64,000 bases of DNA from CAVOKN01 sp963696505 (GCA_963696505.1 CAVOKN010000030.1:79026-143025), one strand, 5' to 3'; positions 27,278 through 33,828 are shown, counted from the first letter of the stretch. Notes: a model not told the origin generated them from the sequence alone. Numbers and translations: made by a program.

Positions 27278-27502
27278 TCACCCCAGGGCAGCGCGCGCCC
27301 GCGCGATCGCTTCAGCGGCCGGCGCGAGGGGCGCGCGACCCGCCTCGATTTCGGCGATACGGCGCTCGACTTCCGCAGCCCATGCTTCCTCCAACTCCCC
27401 GTCCCCGGAAAGGCTGAAAATCAAGCGGTCCGCGAGCCGCGCACGATCTTCGGCGCCAAGTTTCATAGCCTCGGCTTCCACAATCTCAACCTGACTGGAC
27501 AT
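27278..27502 (-). CDS. Addiction-module antitoxin (PF09720-like), orphaned by IS insertion
   Basis: A 74-residue acidic helical protein: VEIVEAEAMKLGAEDRARLA followed by DRLIFSLSGDGELEEAWAAE and VERRIAEIEAGRAPL. This is the pattern of the putative addiction module component family, which pairs with ParE/RelE toxins. The stop overlaps the GTG of the toxin (GTGA). The toxin is broken by the IS, so this antitoxin now has no local partner; it could still counter a toxin elsewhere in the genome. Confidence 0.85.
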   Translation of the reverse strand: MSSQVEIVEAEAMKLGAEDRARLADRLIFSLSGDGELEEAWAAEVERRIAEIEAGRAPLAPAAEAIARARAALG

Positions 27503-27741
27503 CGAAGTCTCCTCGAACCCGTCTCTTAAGATAATACGCTCGGGGGCTTCCCTTCGAAGAGGCGCAGCCCTGCGCCACAGCCGATGCGATCTCCCCGACC
27601 TCCAGAGACCGACATTCAGCCGGGGGAATGCGAAGCGACCTGGATGGTGGAGGATGGAGGCTGGGCGTCACGAAAAAAGTCAGCCACGGTAGGGCGTTGG
27701 CTTCGGTTATGTACTTCGACCCTTATCGCTATCGACGAAGC

Positions 27742-28290
27742 TCATTGGACCGTGATCTCCAACGAGTCAGAGACCGAATCACTTGCTGTCGGTTTGAACG
27801 CTGCATCGAGTTTAAGCACACTGAGCGAGATACGGCTCGTGCCGGGTCGAACGGCACGCAGCACGATACGGTTGCGAGTGGCCAAACCCGGCGTCGATTC
27901 GAGTTGCGTCTCCAGACTGCTGGGGTTGCTCGATTTCACCGTCAGGGCGGAAGCCGCAACGGGATACCGGCCAAGAAACCGTTCCCCACGAAAGATCCAG
28001 CCACCACCGAGGCGGTAGAAGCCGAACTCCGCAACCGATACAAAGATCGTCACCTGCGTACCGACCGGTAGACGAGCTAGCAGCACCTTCTGGTACCCAC
28101 CAAGTCCCGGGTGGAGTCGAAGTTCCGTGACGTCGTCTTCGCTTGCACCTCTGACTTGGTCTACGTCCAACTGAATTCGACCTGCCTGGGTGTCGCCGCG
28201 GAAGTCGTTCTGATACATCCAATAGCCAATCAAGAACAGTGCTGTGAGCACTACGACGCTCAGCCGAGCGAGCGCGGAGGTTCTTGTCAT
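27742..28290 (-). CDS. Membrane-anchored hypothetical protein, integron cassette 3
   Basis: A 182-residue protein with one N-terminal membrane segment (LSVVVLTALFLIGYWMY, residues 10-26) and an otherwise soluble, beta-rich domain likely outside the inner membrane. No family was recognised. It starts 13 bases after the last attC core site and is read in the same direction as the other cassettes, so it is probably the third cassette. No attC follows it, so its far boundary has been lost. Base composition is lower in GC than the core genes. Confidence 0.65.
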   Translation of the reverse strand: MTRTSALARLSVVVLTALFLIGYWMYQNDFRGDTQAGRIQLDVDQVRGASEDDVTELRLHPGLGGYQKVLLARLPVGTQVTIFVSVAEFGFYRLGGGWIFRGERFLGRYPVAASALTVKSSNPSSLETQLESTPGLATRNRIVLRAVRPGTSRISLSVLKLDAAFKPTASDSVSDSLEITVQ

Positions 28291-28302
28291 GCCAGCTGAT
28301 AT

Positions 28303-28372
28303 GTCTAATGTTCAAGTTCAGGGACGCTGCGCGGCTCTATCGCGCAGCGTCCCCTGCACCGCAGGGTTGGGC
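28303..28372 (-). repeat. Integron attC recombination site 2
   Basis: On the minus strand this 70-bp site has an R'' box GCCCAAC and an R' box ATTAGAC (consensus GTTRRRY, first base changed). The centre is a perfect 13-bp stem, GGGACGCTGCGCG / CGCGCAGCGTCCC, with a 7-base loop. The L'' arm has one unpaired base relative to L', which sets the orientation on the minus strand, as for attC sites. It ends 13 bases from the next gene. Confidence 0.75.
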
Positions 28373-28384
28373 GTCATTTTCGGA

Positions 28385-28783
28385 CTACGCCGGGAATCTC
28401 TCAAATTCAGGAAGTTCATGAATATGCTTCATCCAGTCGAGACGCTCGGCCGTCTGTATTTGCACTGTCGGCGGTAGTGCCTCTGGATGGTCGAGGGTTG
28501 AGGACTGTACGTTGACAATGCCAGGGAGCACAGCTGCATTTCGGTAGAACAACCCGCTCCCGCAGTCAGCGCAGAAACTGCGCATCGACGTACCTGACGA
28601 GTTGATCGTCTTCGGCTGCCCTTTCGTCAGAGTCAAAGCAGATTCGGGAAACATTGCCCAAGCCACCATCGGTGCACCTGCACTTCGTCGGCAGTCGCTG
28701 CAATGGCACAAGGCAACGATATTTGGTTCCCCAGTGAGTTCATAGCGAATCGCGCCACATAAGCACTGTCCAGAATAAGTCAT
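28385..28783 (-). CDS. GFA-family (CENP-V/GFA) zinc protein, integron cassette 2
   Basis: A 132-residue protein of the glutathione-dependent formaldehyde-activating enzyme (GFA) fold. Zinc ligands are visible: GQCLCGAIRYEL, ALCHCSDCRRSAGAP and SFCADCGSGLFYRN, giving the usual C-x-C, C-x-C-x2-C and C-x2-C set. GFA members are widespread, mostly of unknown substrate, and very common as integron cassettes. This gene is bounded by attC sites on both sides, so it is a complete cassette. Confidence 0.88.
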   Translation of the reverse strand: MTYSGQCLCGAIRYELTGEPNIVALCHCSDCRRSAGAPMVAWAMFPESALTLTKGQPKTINSSGTSMRSFCADCGSGLFYRNAAVLPGIVNVQSSTLDHPEALPPTVQIQTAERLDWMKHIHELPEFERFPA

Positions 28784-28886
28784 ACCAGAATCTCCCTAAG
28801 TATTCGACCGACGATTCAACAGACGGAAGCTAGCCTATAGAAATTGATGGACCCGTTGCGGCCCCAAGTGGTGTGGACATAGTGCC

Positions 28887-28956
28887 GCCCAACGTAGAAG
28901 TCACCGGCGCTGCGCGGCTTTATCGCGCAGCGTCCGTGTGGACTGCCGGGTTGGGG
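28887..28956 (-). repeat. Integron attC recombination site 1
   Basis: A 70-bp site, the same length as attC 2. On the minus strand it runs from CCCCAAC to a perfect R' box GTTGGGC. A 9-bp stem, CGCTGCGCG / CGCGCAGCG with a 7-base loop, is nearly identical in sequence to the centre of attC 2. The L'' arm AGTCCA has one extra C against its partner TGACT, the extrahelical base that gives attC sites their direction. The brnA stop codon lies inside it. Confidence 0.8.
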
Positions 28957-29182
28957 CTTGGCCGTCAACATAAGCGTCGAGAAGCCGCCGAATCATGCGT
29001 TGGTACTGAGTGTGATGCTTTGTAGCCTCCGATTTGAAGAACTCGATACTCTTCTTGCTCAGAGCCAACGTTACCTTCACACCTTCTTCACGAAATGCCA
29101 ATTCGGCTGGCGAAGGAAGGAAGTCTGGTACCACCTGAACCTTGCCAAGGGGTTCATTGGTGTATTTGATTTTCGCGCTCAT
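28901..29182 (-). CDS. brnA: BrnA-type antitoxin, integron cassette 1
   Basis: Antitoxin and DNA-binding repressor of a BrnT/BrnA pair. The start MSAKIKYTNEPLGKVQVV gives 93 residues. The middle KVTLALSKKSIEFFKSEATK followed by HHTQYQRMIRRLLDAYV is the ribbon-helix-helix pattern of BrnA. It overlaps brnT by 29 bases. Its last 18 codons run into the attC site and supply a basic tail, TRQSTRTLRDKAAQRR, so the protein end is defined by the recombination site. Confidence 0.88.
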   Translation of the reverse strand: MSAKIKYTNEPLGKVQVVPDFLPSPAELAFREEGVKVTLALSKKSIEFFKSEATKHHTQYQRMIRRLLDAYVDGQAPTRQSTRTLRDKAAQRR

Positions 29183-29444
29183 AGATGGCCTTTCCTTTGC
29201 GCCAATAACCGGCGCCGATGATTCGAATAACCGAAGCGCGGTAAGTGAACCGCACCGTGAGCACACCACCATCAACTTCGCCAAAGCAATAGAACCGCTC
29301 TTCGGTCTGGCTGTGTGTCTCGTCCTTGGCAATCACGCGCTGCGGGTCCGCAAAGGCGTATTGGGCGCGGGAGAAAGCGACTCCGTGCTTTCCCTGATTT
29401 TCGGCGTCCTTGTCGGGGTCCCAAGCAAAGCGAGTTATTGCCAT
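29154..29444 (-). CDS. brnT: BrnT-type ribonuclease toxin, integron cassette 1
   Basis: A RelE-fold RNase toxin. The ATG gives 96 residues: ITRFAWDPDKDAENQGKHGV, FSRAQYAFADPQR, EERFYCFGEVDGGVLTVRFT and IRIIGAGYWRKGKAIYE are the successive BrnT (DUF497) motifs. A GTG two codons earlier is also possible. It is the first gene after the attI-like site, the position best placed for expression in an integron. TA pairs are frequent cassettes because they stabilise arrays. Confidence 0.9.
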   Translation of the reverse strand: MAITRFAWDPDKDAENQGKHGVAFSRAQYAFADPQRVIAKDETHSQTEERFYCFGEVDGGVLTVRFTYRASVIRIIGAGYWRKGKAIYERENQIHQ

Positions 29445-29496
29445 CGGCACAGAGTAGCATTAACCCATACAAAACGCCATACGGAGATATGGAAAG

Positions 29497-29554
29497 CCCC
29501 AACTGTCAATTTAGGGCGCAGGATTGCGCCCTAACTTGCCGCCTGCCGCATAAC
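29497..29554 (-). repeat. Probable integron attI site
   Basis: On the minus strand this stretch goes GTTATGCGGCAGG, then a perfect 10-bp hairpin (TTAGGGCGCA / TGCGCCCTAA), then TTGACA-GTTGGGG. The first block and the final CGCCCTAAA...GTTGGG resemble the 3' part of the class 1 attI site as I remember it (GTTACGCAGCAGGGC and CGCCCTAAA...GTTAGGC). It lies exactly between the intI fragment and the first cassette, as attI must. The match is from memory; the location makes it convincing. Confidence 0.65.
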
Positions 29555-29608
29555 CTGGTAAGGCGAAAACCGCGGAAAGGCGCTTGCCTTCTGGCTCCTG
29601 GTGGTACG

Positions 29609-29628
29609 GACGGTACATAAACACAGTA
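29609..29628 (+). promoter_or_regulatory. LexA-like box of the integrase promoter
   Basis: GACGGTACATAAACACAGTA matches the LexA operator consensus TACTGTATATNNANACAGTA at most positions, with half sites CGGT and ACAG 8 bases apart. It ends 10 bases before the intI ATG. SOS control of intI through a LexA box here is well established in integrons, so the box is a second sign that the neighbouring fragment is a true integrase start. Confidence 0.6.
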
Positions 29629-29638
29629 CTAAACGACC

Positions 29639-29707
29639 ATGAAAACCGGCACCGCCCCGCTACCGCCGCTGGAGGCCGTCAGGGTGCTAGATCAGTTCCG
29701 GGAGCGC
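29639..29707 (+). pseudogene. intI: Integron integrase (intI) 5' remnant, 23 codons
   Basis: From an ATG, the frame reads MKTGTAPLPPLEAVRVLDQF then RER. This matches the start of IntI1 ([20 protein letters not shown] then RER) at most positions. After codon 23 the similarity stops, and the frame runs into antisense hisG. The rest of a roughly 330-residue tyrosine recombinase is gone, so the array cannot recombine without an integrase from elsewhere. Orientation is divergent from the cassettes with attI between, exactly the integron layout. The break point is within a few bases of the hisG stop. Confidence 0.8.
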
Positions 29708-29710
29708 GGG

Positions 29711-30595
29711 CTACTCCACAATCTTCGCAATCGGCAACTCGATGATCCCCCGCGCCCCGACTTCGTAAAGCCGGGGAATCAGTTCCCGCCCCAGCTTCTC
29801 GTCCACCACGGTGGAGACTTCGACCCATTCCGGATCGGCGAGGGTAGACACGGTGGGCGTCGCCAGCGCCGGCAGCAGTTTCAGCACCGCGTCGACACTC
29901 GCGCGGGGCACGTTCATCGACAGCAGCACGCGGGTGGCGGCGGCAATCGCGCCTTTGAGCAGCATCAGCCCGCGCTCGATCTTGGTCTTCTTCCAGGAGT
30001 CAGTCAGCGCGGAGCGGTTGGCGATGAAGCGCGGCGTGCTTTCCAGCACCACGTGCATGATCTTCAGGTTGTTGGCGCGCAGCGAGGAGCCGGTTTCGGA
30101 GACGTTGACGATGGCGTCGGCGAGGATCGGCGGCTTGACTTCGGTGGCGCCCCAGGAGAATTCGACCCGCGCCTCGACGCCGTGCTGGGCGAGGAAGCGC
30201 TTGGTCATGCCCACCGCCTCGGTGGCGATGCGCCGGCCCTGAAGATCCTTGACGGTGTGGAACTCGGAATCCTCCTTCGCGGCCATCACCCAGCGCACCG
30301 TGCCGTAGTTGGGCCAGGGGGCGCGCAGGTCGGCGAGTTCGGCGACGTCGGCGTTGTTCTCCAGAATCCAGTCGAGGCCGGTGATGGCGCAGTCGAGGAT
30401 GCCCTGTTCGACGTAGCGCGCCATTTCCTGCGGCCGGATGAGGATGCACTCGATCTCGGGGTCGTCGATGTCCGGGTAGTAGGAGCGCCCGGAGATGCGC
30501 AAGTCATAGCCGGCGCGCACGAAGAGCTTCTGGGTGGTTTCCTGCAGGCTGCCCTTGGGTATGCCCAGGCGCAGGCGGTGTTCGGCATCGCTCAT
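29711..30595 (-). CDS. hisG: ATP phosphoribosyltransferase, long form
   Basis: First enzyme of histidine synthesis, joining ATP and PRPP. The 294-residue protein has the catalytic periplasmic-binding-like domains (LRLGIPKGSLQETTQKLF, DCAITGLDWI, GATEVKPPILADAIVNVSET with the PRPP loop) and a C-terminal ACT-like HisG_C domain (ASVDAVLKLLPALATPTVST, ELIPRLYEVGARGIIELPI) that binds histidine for feedback. This long form needs no HisZ. It stands alone here with no other his gene. A GGGAGA ribosome site precedes the ATG. Downstream lies the decayed integron, in the same reading direction. Confidence 0.96.
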   Translation of the reverse strand: MSDAEHRLRLGIPKGSLQETTQKLFVRAGYDLRISGRSYYPDIDDPEIECILIRPQEMARYVEQGILDCAITGLDWILENNADVAELADLRAPWPNYGTVRWVMAAKEDSEFHTVKDLQGRRIATEAVGMTKRFLAQHGVEARVEFSWGATEVKPPILADAIVNVSETGSSLRANNLKIMHVVLESTPRFIANRSALTDSWKKTKIERGLMLLKGAIAAATRVLLSMNVPRASVDAVLKLLPALATPTVSTLADPEWVEVSTVVDEKLGRELIPRLYEVGARGIIELPIAKIVE

Positions 30596-30606
30596 GATTT
30601 CTCCCT

Positions 30607-30784
30607 AAGCCGGCCGACCCGGAACTAAAGAGGTGTCCAGCCTCGGCCCGGCCGAAAAACCTGCCATGTACGAACAAGGGGAGACTCCCCTTGTATATCC
30701 CCCGAGGACGAACAAGGGGCGCGCCCCCTTGTAAATCCCCCAAGCCCAGCGTCTCGGCAAGTCTTCACGGAAATTGTCACGATT
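30607..30784. repeat. Dispersed 178-bp repeat, copy 1 (two hairpins)
   Basis: About 90% identical by eye to 40,109-40,287, in the same orientation. It begins AAGCCGGCCGACCCGGAAC and ends GAAATTGTCACGATT. The centre holds two tandem units, each with ACAAGGGG...CCCCTTGTA followed by ATCCCCC, so each forms a hairpin; the first here has a 10-bp stem (ACAAGGGGAG-A-CTCCCCTTGT). It fills the gap between the receiver-like gene and the hisG ribosome site and overlaps the last codons of the former. Confidence 0.85.
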
Positions 30785-31181
30785 TCGCAGTCAAGAGACT
30801 ATTGAGCCAGCGCTTGAGCAGACCGGCGACCTCCCCCTCCGCCACCGGCATGGCCAGCGCGGCGTCGACCCGCAGGCGCTGGCGCACCCGGTCCAGCGCC
30901 TGAATGTCCTCGGCGCGGTAAAGCAGCAGGATGCGCGTGCCCGCCAGCGGCTGCGCCGTCGCCAGCAGCGATTCGACGTTGCTCACGCGGTCGCGGAAAT
31001 CCGACTGGGCGTAGAAGTCGGCCACCACCACCGCCGGCCGCAAGCGAGCCAGCAGCGTCACCGCCTTGCGCACCGACCACTCCACCGCGACCTCGTAGCC
31101 CAGATCGCCGTAGAGGGCGGGCAGCCGCGCATGCTCCATGAATTCGACTACCGCAAGGAGTTTGGGAGCAGGAGACGTCAT
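30777..31181 (-). CDS. Response-regulator receiver-like protein, degenerate
   Basis: A 134-residue single-domain protein resembling a receiver: KLLAVVEFMEHARLPALYGD, a central strand VVVADFYAQSDFRDRV holding the Asp at the phospho-acceptor position, TRILLLYRAEDI and ALAMPVAEGEVAGLLKRWL at the end. The acidic pair expected near residue 10 is missing and the usual Lys of strand 5 is unclear, so it may be a non-phosphorylated pseudo-receiver. A GTG four codons earlier is possible. The last few codons lie in the dispersed repeat. Partner unknown. Confidence 0.6.
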   Translation of the reverse strand: MTSPAPKLLAVVEFMEHARLPALYGDLGYEVAVEWSVRKAVTLLARLRPAVVVADFYAQSDFRDRVSNVESLLATAQPLAGTRILLLYRAEDIQALDRVRQRLRVDAALAMPVAEGEVAGLLKRWLNSLLTAKS

Positions 31182-31239
31182 CGGCCGGGCCACCGCAAGG
31201 TGCCGCGATGCTAGCAGGGATGCACGGCCAAGGGGCGCG

Positions 31240-32346
31240 TCACCTTGCCGGCGTGGGCTCGGCGGCCTTGAGGCGCGCCACGGCCTCCATCAGGGCGCGG
31301 CGCAGTTCCCCGACGGGCTTGCCCCGGGCCTGGGCAATGCGCAACTGCTCCAGGATCTGCGGCACGTCGGCGGGCAGTGGCGACGGCGCTTCAGGATAGA
31401 TCAGCTCGGCGCGCTCCCGTCCCGGCTGGCGGCGGCTGGCGGTGATCACCAACGACTTGGGAAGGCCCTGGCGCAGGCGCAGTCCGGGAATCCGCGATAC
31501 CGCCGGCGGCGGCGCGGAACCTTGGCGGAAGCTCGCCAGCGCGTCGAAGAAGACCTTGCGCTGCGCCTCGGTCGGCTTGCCCCCGGCCTGGGCGCGCTGC
31601 AGCTCGCGCAACAGCTCCGCCACCTGGGGTGGCGGCGGTTCGGAGCGGCTGGGTGGGCCGAAACTCTCCGGCGGCGCCTGCACCGCCCTTGCGAACTCCT
31701 GGGGCGGAACCACCATCTTCGCGATGCCGCGGTGCTTGTAGCGCATCGCCCAGGTGAGCGCGGAATCGCCCCAGTCATTCACCGGCCGCGGATCGGCGCC
31801 GGCCTCGATCAGTTGCCGCGCAACGGTCTCGTGGCCTTCGCGCGCCGTCATCATCAGCGCGGTGGAATCGTTGGGCGTGCGGGCGTCAACGTCGGCGCCG
31901 CGATCGATCAGGAGGCGCGCAATTTCGGCGTGGCCGGCGAAGGCGGCATAGTGCAGGGCATTCCACTTCTTGCCTTCGCGATTCACCGTCGCGCCCCGGT
32001 CCAGCAGCCAGCGCACGGCATCGAGATGGCCGCGCCACGCCGCCAATTGCAGCGCCTGCTCGCCGAAACGGCTGACGTGATCGACGTCGGCGCCGCGCTC
32101 GACGAAGAGCGCCATGAGCGGGATGTTGCCCTCCCAGGCGCCGATCATCAGGCCGCTGCCGATGCGGTCGGCCTCGAAGTCGGGCAGCAGGCCGTCGTCG
32201 AGCCAGCGGCGGGCGCTGGCGATGTCGCCCAATTCCATCGCGTTGCCGAAGCGCACCGGGTCGGGCAACACCGCTGCCGCCGACGCCACGGCGACCGCAA
32301 ACGCCAGCAGGAACGCCAGCCGCCGCGCCCGAGCGACCAACTTCAT
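31240..32346 (-). CDS. Exported ankyrin-repeat protein
   Basis: A 368-residue protein with a signal peptide (MKLVARARRLAFLLAFAVAV, cut near ASAAA) and five to six ankyrin repeats between residues 30 and 200: GSGLMIGAWEGNIPLMALFV, QALQLAAWRGHLDAVRWLLD, NALHYAAFAGHAEIARLLID, TALMMTAREGHETVARQLIE, SALTWAMRYKHRGIAKMVV. A Pro-rich linker and two helical stretches starting AELLRELQRAQAGGKPTEAQ and PQILEQLRIAQARGKPVGEL follow; these two resemble each other and may be a duplicated motif. It is divergent from the TonB-like gene. Periplasmic binding partner unknown. Confidence 0.82.
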   Translation of the reverse strand: MKLVARARRLAFLLAFAVAVASAAAVLPDPVRFGNAMELGDIASARRWLDDGLLPDFEADRIGSGLMIGAWEGNIPLMALFVERGADVDHVSRFGEQALQLAAWRGHLDAVRWLLDRGATVNREGKKWNALHYAAFAGHAEIARLLIDRGADVDARTPNDSTALMMTAREGHETVARQLIEAGADPRPVNDWGDSALTWAMRYKHRGIAKMVVPPQEFARAVQAPPESFGPPSRSEPPPPQVAELLRELQRAQAGGKPTEAQRKVFFDALASFRQGSAPPPAVSRIPGLRLRQGLPKSLVITASRRQPGRERAELIYPEAPSPLPADVPQILEQLRIAQARGKPVGELRRALMEAVARLKAAEPTPAR

Positions 32347-32395
32347 CGAGGCTTCTCCGCAAAGGCCGGCCTGTCTTGTAGCAGAATGCCCGCCC

Positions 32396-32974
32396 ATGGC
32401 AAAGTCCCGCCTCCTTTTTCGGCTGCGCCCCATGTTCCGCGCCCCCGGCGAGCGCCGCTTTCTGCTCGCGCTGGCGGTCTCGCTGCTGCTGCATGGTGCG
32501 CTGATCGGCCTGAGCGTCCCGGCTGCGGCCCCGCCCCGTCCGGCGCTGCCCGTGCTGCATGCCCTGCTGCTCCCGGCATCCGACACCGACGCGCCACTGC
32601 CGGCCGTGCTGCACGACACCCTCAGCGAGGAAACGCCGCTGGCCGAAGTGCCGCCGGTTCCGCAGCCTGCGCAGGCTGCGATCGAACCGGCGCGCGCCCG
32701 GGACAACGAGCTTCCACGCGAGGCCCGGGCCGCGACGAAGACGGCCGACACGCTGCTCTACCCGCCAGAGGCTGTGGCCGCAGGCATCGAGGGCGAGGTG
32801 CGGGTGAGGATCACCCTCGACGCGGCCGGCGCCATTGCCGATGCGCGCATCGCCCTCGGCAGCGGCCACGCCGTCCTCGACGCCGCTGCGCTGCGCGCGG
32901 CCTACGCCGTGGGCCGCCTCCCGGGCGCCCCGGCGGGCGAAGCGCTGCTGCCGGTGATCTTCCGCCTGCGCTGA
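32396..32974 (+). CDS. Energy transducer TonB-like protein
   Basis: A 192-residue inner-membrane protein: basic N-terminus, one membrane anchor (FLLALAVSLLLHGALIGLSV, about residues 22-41, with the conserved His), a Pro/Ala-rich periplasmic stalk, and a C-terminal TonB domain (LLYPPEAVAAGIEGEVRVRI then TLDAAGAIADARI and VLDAAALRAA). TonB links the proton motive force to outer-membrane receptors, but no ExbB, ExbD or receptor gene is nearby. An ATG 12 codons downstream is an alternative start. Confidence 0.82.
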   Translation: MAKSRLLFRLRPMFRAPGERRFLLALAVSLLLHGALIGLSVPAAAPPRPALPVLHALLLPASDTDAPLPAVLHDTLSEETPLAEVPPVPQPAQAAIEPARARDNELPREARAATKTADTLLYPPEAVAAGIEGEVRVRITLDAAGAIADARIALGSGHAVLDAAALRAAYAVGRLPGAPAGEALLPVIFRLR

Positions 32975-33303
32975 TGGCTCCCGGTGCCTTCGACCTGATC
33001 GGCCTGCTGCTGCTCGGCGCGGGCATCTGGCTGTGGTTCGACAGCATCAAGGCACGCGAGGCCGGCGTGGCGGCAACCCGCGCCGCCTGCCGCGCCGAGG
33101 GGCTGCTGTTCCTCGACGACACGGTGGCGATCAGCTCGCTGTGGCCGGCGCGCGACGACTACGGACAACTACGCCTGCGCCGCGTCTACGGCTTCGAATA
33201 CAGCGACACCGGCAACAACCGGCGCAAGGGCAGCGTCATCCTGCTGGGCGGCGAAGTGATCGACGTCGATCTCGGCCGGCCGCGCACGCTGGAGCACGAG
33301 TGA
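32974..33303 (+). CDS. DUF3301 family membrane-anchored protein
   Basis: A 109-residue protein with one N-terminal membrane helix (DLIGLLLLGAGIWLWFDSI) then a conserved soluble part: REAGVAATRAACRAEGLLFL, DDTVAISSLWPARDD, LRRVYGFEYSDTGNNRRKGS. This is the DUF3301 pattern found in Beta- and Gammaproteobacteria; function unknown. The ATG shares its A with the TGA stop of the TonB-like gene, so the two are translated together. Confidence 0.8.
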   Translation: MAPGAFDLIGLLLLGAGIWLWFDSIKAREAGVAATRAACRAEGLLFLDDTVAISSLWPARDDYGQLRLRRVYGFEYSDTGNNRRKGSVILLGGEVIDVDLGRPRTLEHE

Positions 33304-33353
33304 GCTACAGCCCTGCCAAAACGCGTTACCTCGCCTACCCCGTGCCGCCAAGC

Positions 33354-33704
33354 ATGAAACGCGCAATCGCCCTGCTCGCCCTCGCCGTCTTCCCGCCGCT
33401 GACTCTTGCCGGCCGCATGTTCGTGCTGGCCGATGACCAGGGCCAGCGCCACCAGTACGCCGCCTACCGCGAGGCGCCTTGGCCGGCTGCCGAGGCCGAA
33501 CGCGAGCAGTTCGCGCAGATCGCCGGCGAGCTGCGCCAGGACGGCAATCTCGGTGTCATGATGATCGCCCCCGACCGCGAGGCGATGCAGCGCGCCGAGC
33601 GCGCCCTCTCCGCACACCTGCGGCAGAAGCAGCGCCGGCTGGCGATCCGCCAGCAGGTCGGTCCGCTGGTGCCGGTGGTTCTGTACGGTCGGCGCGAGCG
33701 CTGA
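33354..33704 (+). CDS. Small exported protein, function unknown
   Basis: A 116-residue protein starting MKRAIALLALAVFPPLTLAG, a clear signal peptide. The mature part is mixed helix-strand with no Cys and ends PLVPVVLYGRRER. I do not recognise a family. It follows DUF3301 by 50 bases and is probably in the same operon. Confidence 0.6.
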   Translation: MKRAIALLALAVFPPLTLAGRMFVLADDQGQRHQYAAYREAPWPAAEAEREQFAQIAGELRQDGNLGVMMIAPDREAMQRAERALSAHLRQKQRRLAIRQQVGPLVPVVLYGRRER

Positions 33705-33828
33705 ACTCGTCCACGAACCCGGGCCTTTCCGGCTCACACCCTGCGTCACCGCCCCGTAATCGCCTCGTCATTTCCCTGCAACACGTCGTTCCCAGAATCC
33801 GCGCAACTCATGCACACAGGGAAAGACC

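Larger units (their letters stand above)
25744..27281 (-). pseudogene. ParE/RelE-type toxin gene, split by an IS element
   Basis: The C-terminal 64 residues read FIAEFERSLDVLCDHPRLGA, then RIPLRRFPYSIIYQIKPNEV and a LAHQSLRPGYWRGRQ end, a clear RelE/ParE-type toxin. The N-terminal piece starts at a GTG that overlaps the antitoxin stop and reads ISSVSLEAELELTQ. The ISAs1 element lies between them. Joining the two pieces across the 10-bp target duplication gives 257 bases, not a multiple of three, and about ten residues of the usual first helix are missing. So the toxin had probably lost function before or apart from the insertion. Confidence 0.8.

Noticed and set aside
27486..27671. Small minus-strand frame upstream of the PF09720 antitoxin
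   Set aside because: Pro/Ser/Arg-rich, no family likeness, no ribosome site. The 239 bases around it show no attC or gene I can support.
27500..27741. Third attC site after the last cassette
   Set aside because: Searched for RYYYAAC/GTTRRRY boxes flanking a stem; none with suitable spacing was found.
29708..30628. Continuation of the intI frame as a 329-codon plus-strand protein
   Set aside because: Only the first 23 codons resemble IntI. The rest is antisense of hisG with no recombinase motifs.
31138..33303. A 721-codon plus-strand frame ending with the DUF3301 sequence
   Set aside because: The upstream part is antisense to the ankyrin gene and out of frame with tonB; only the last 109 codons, from 32,974, are supported.
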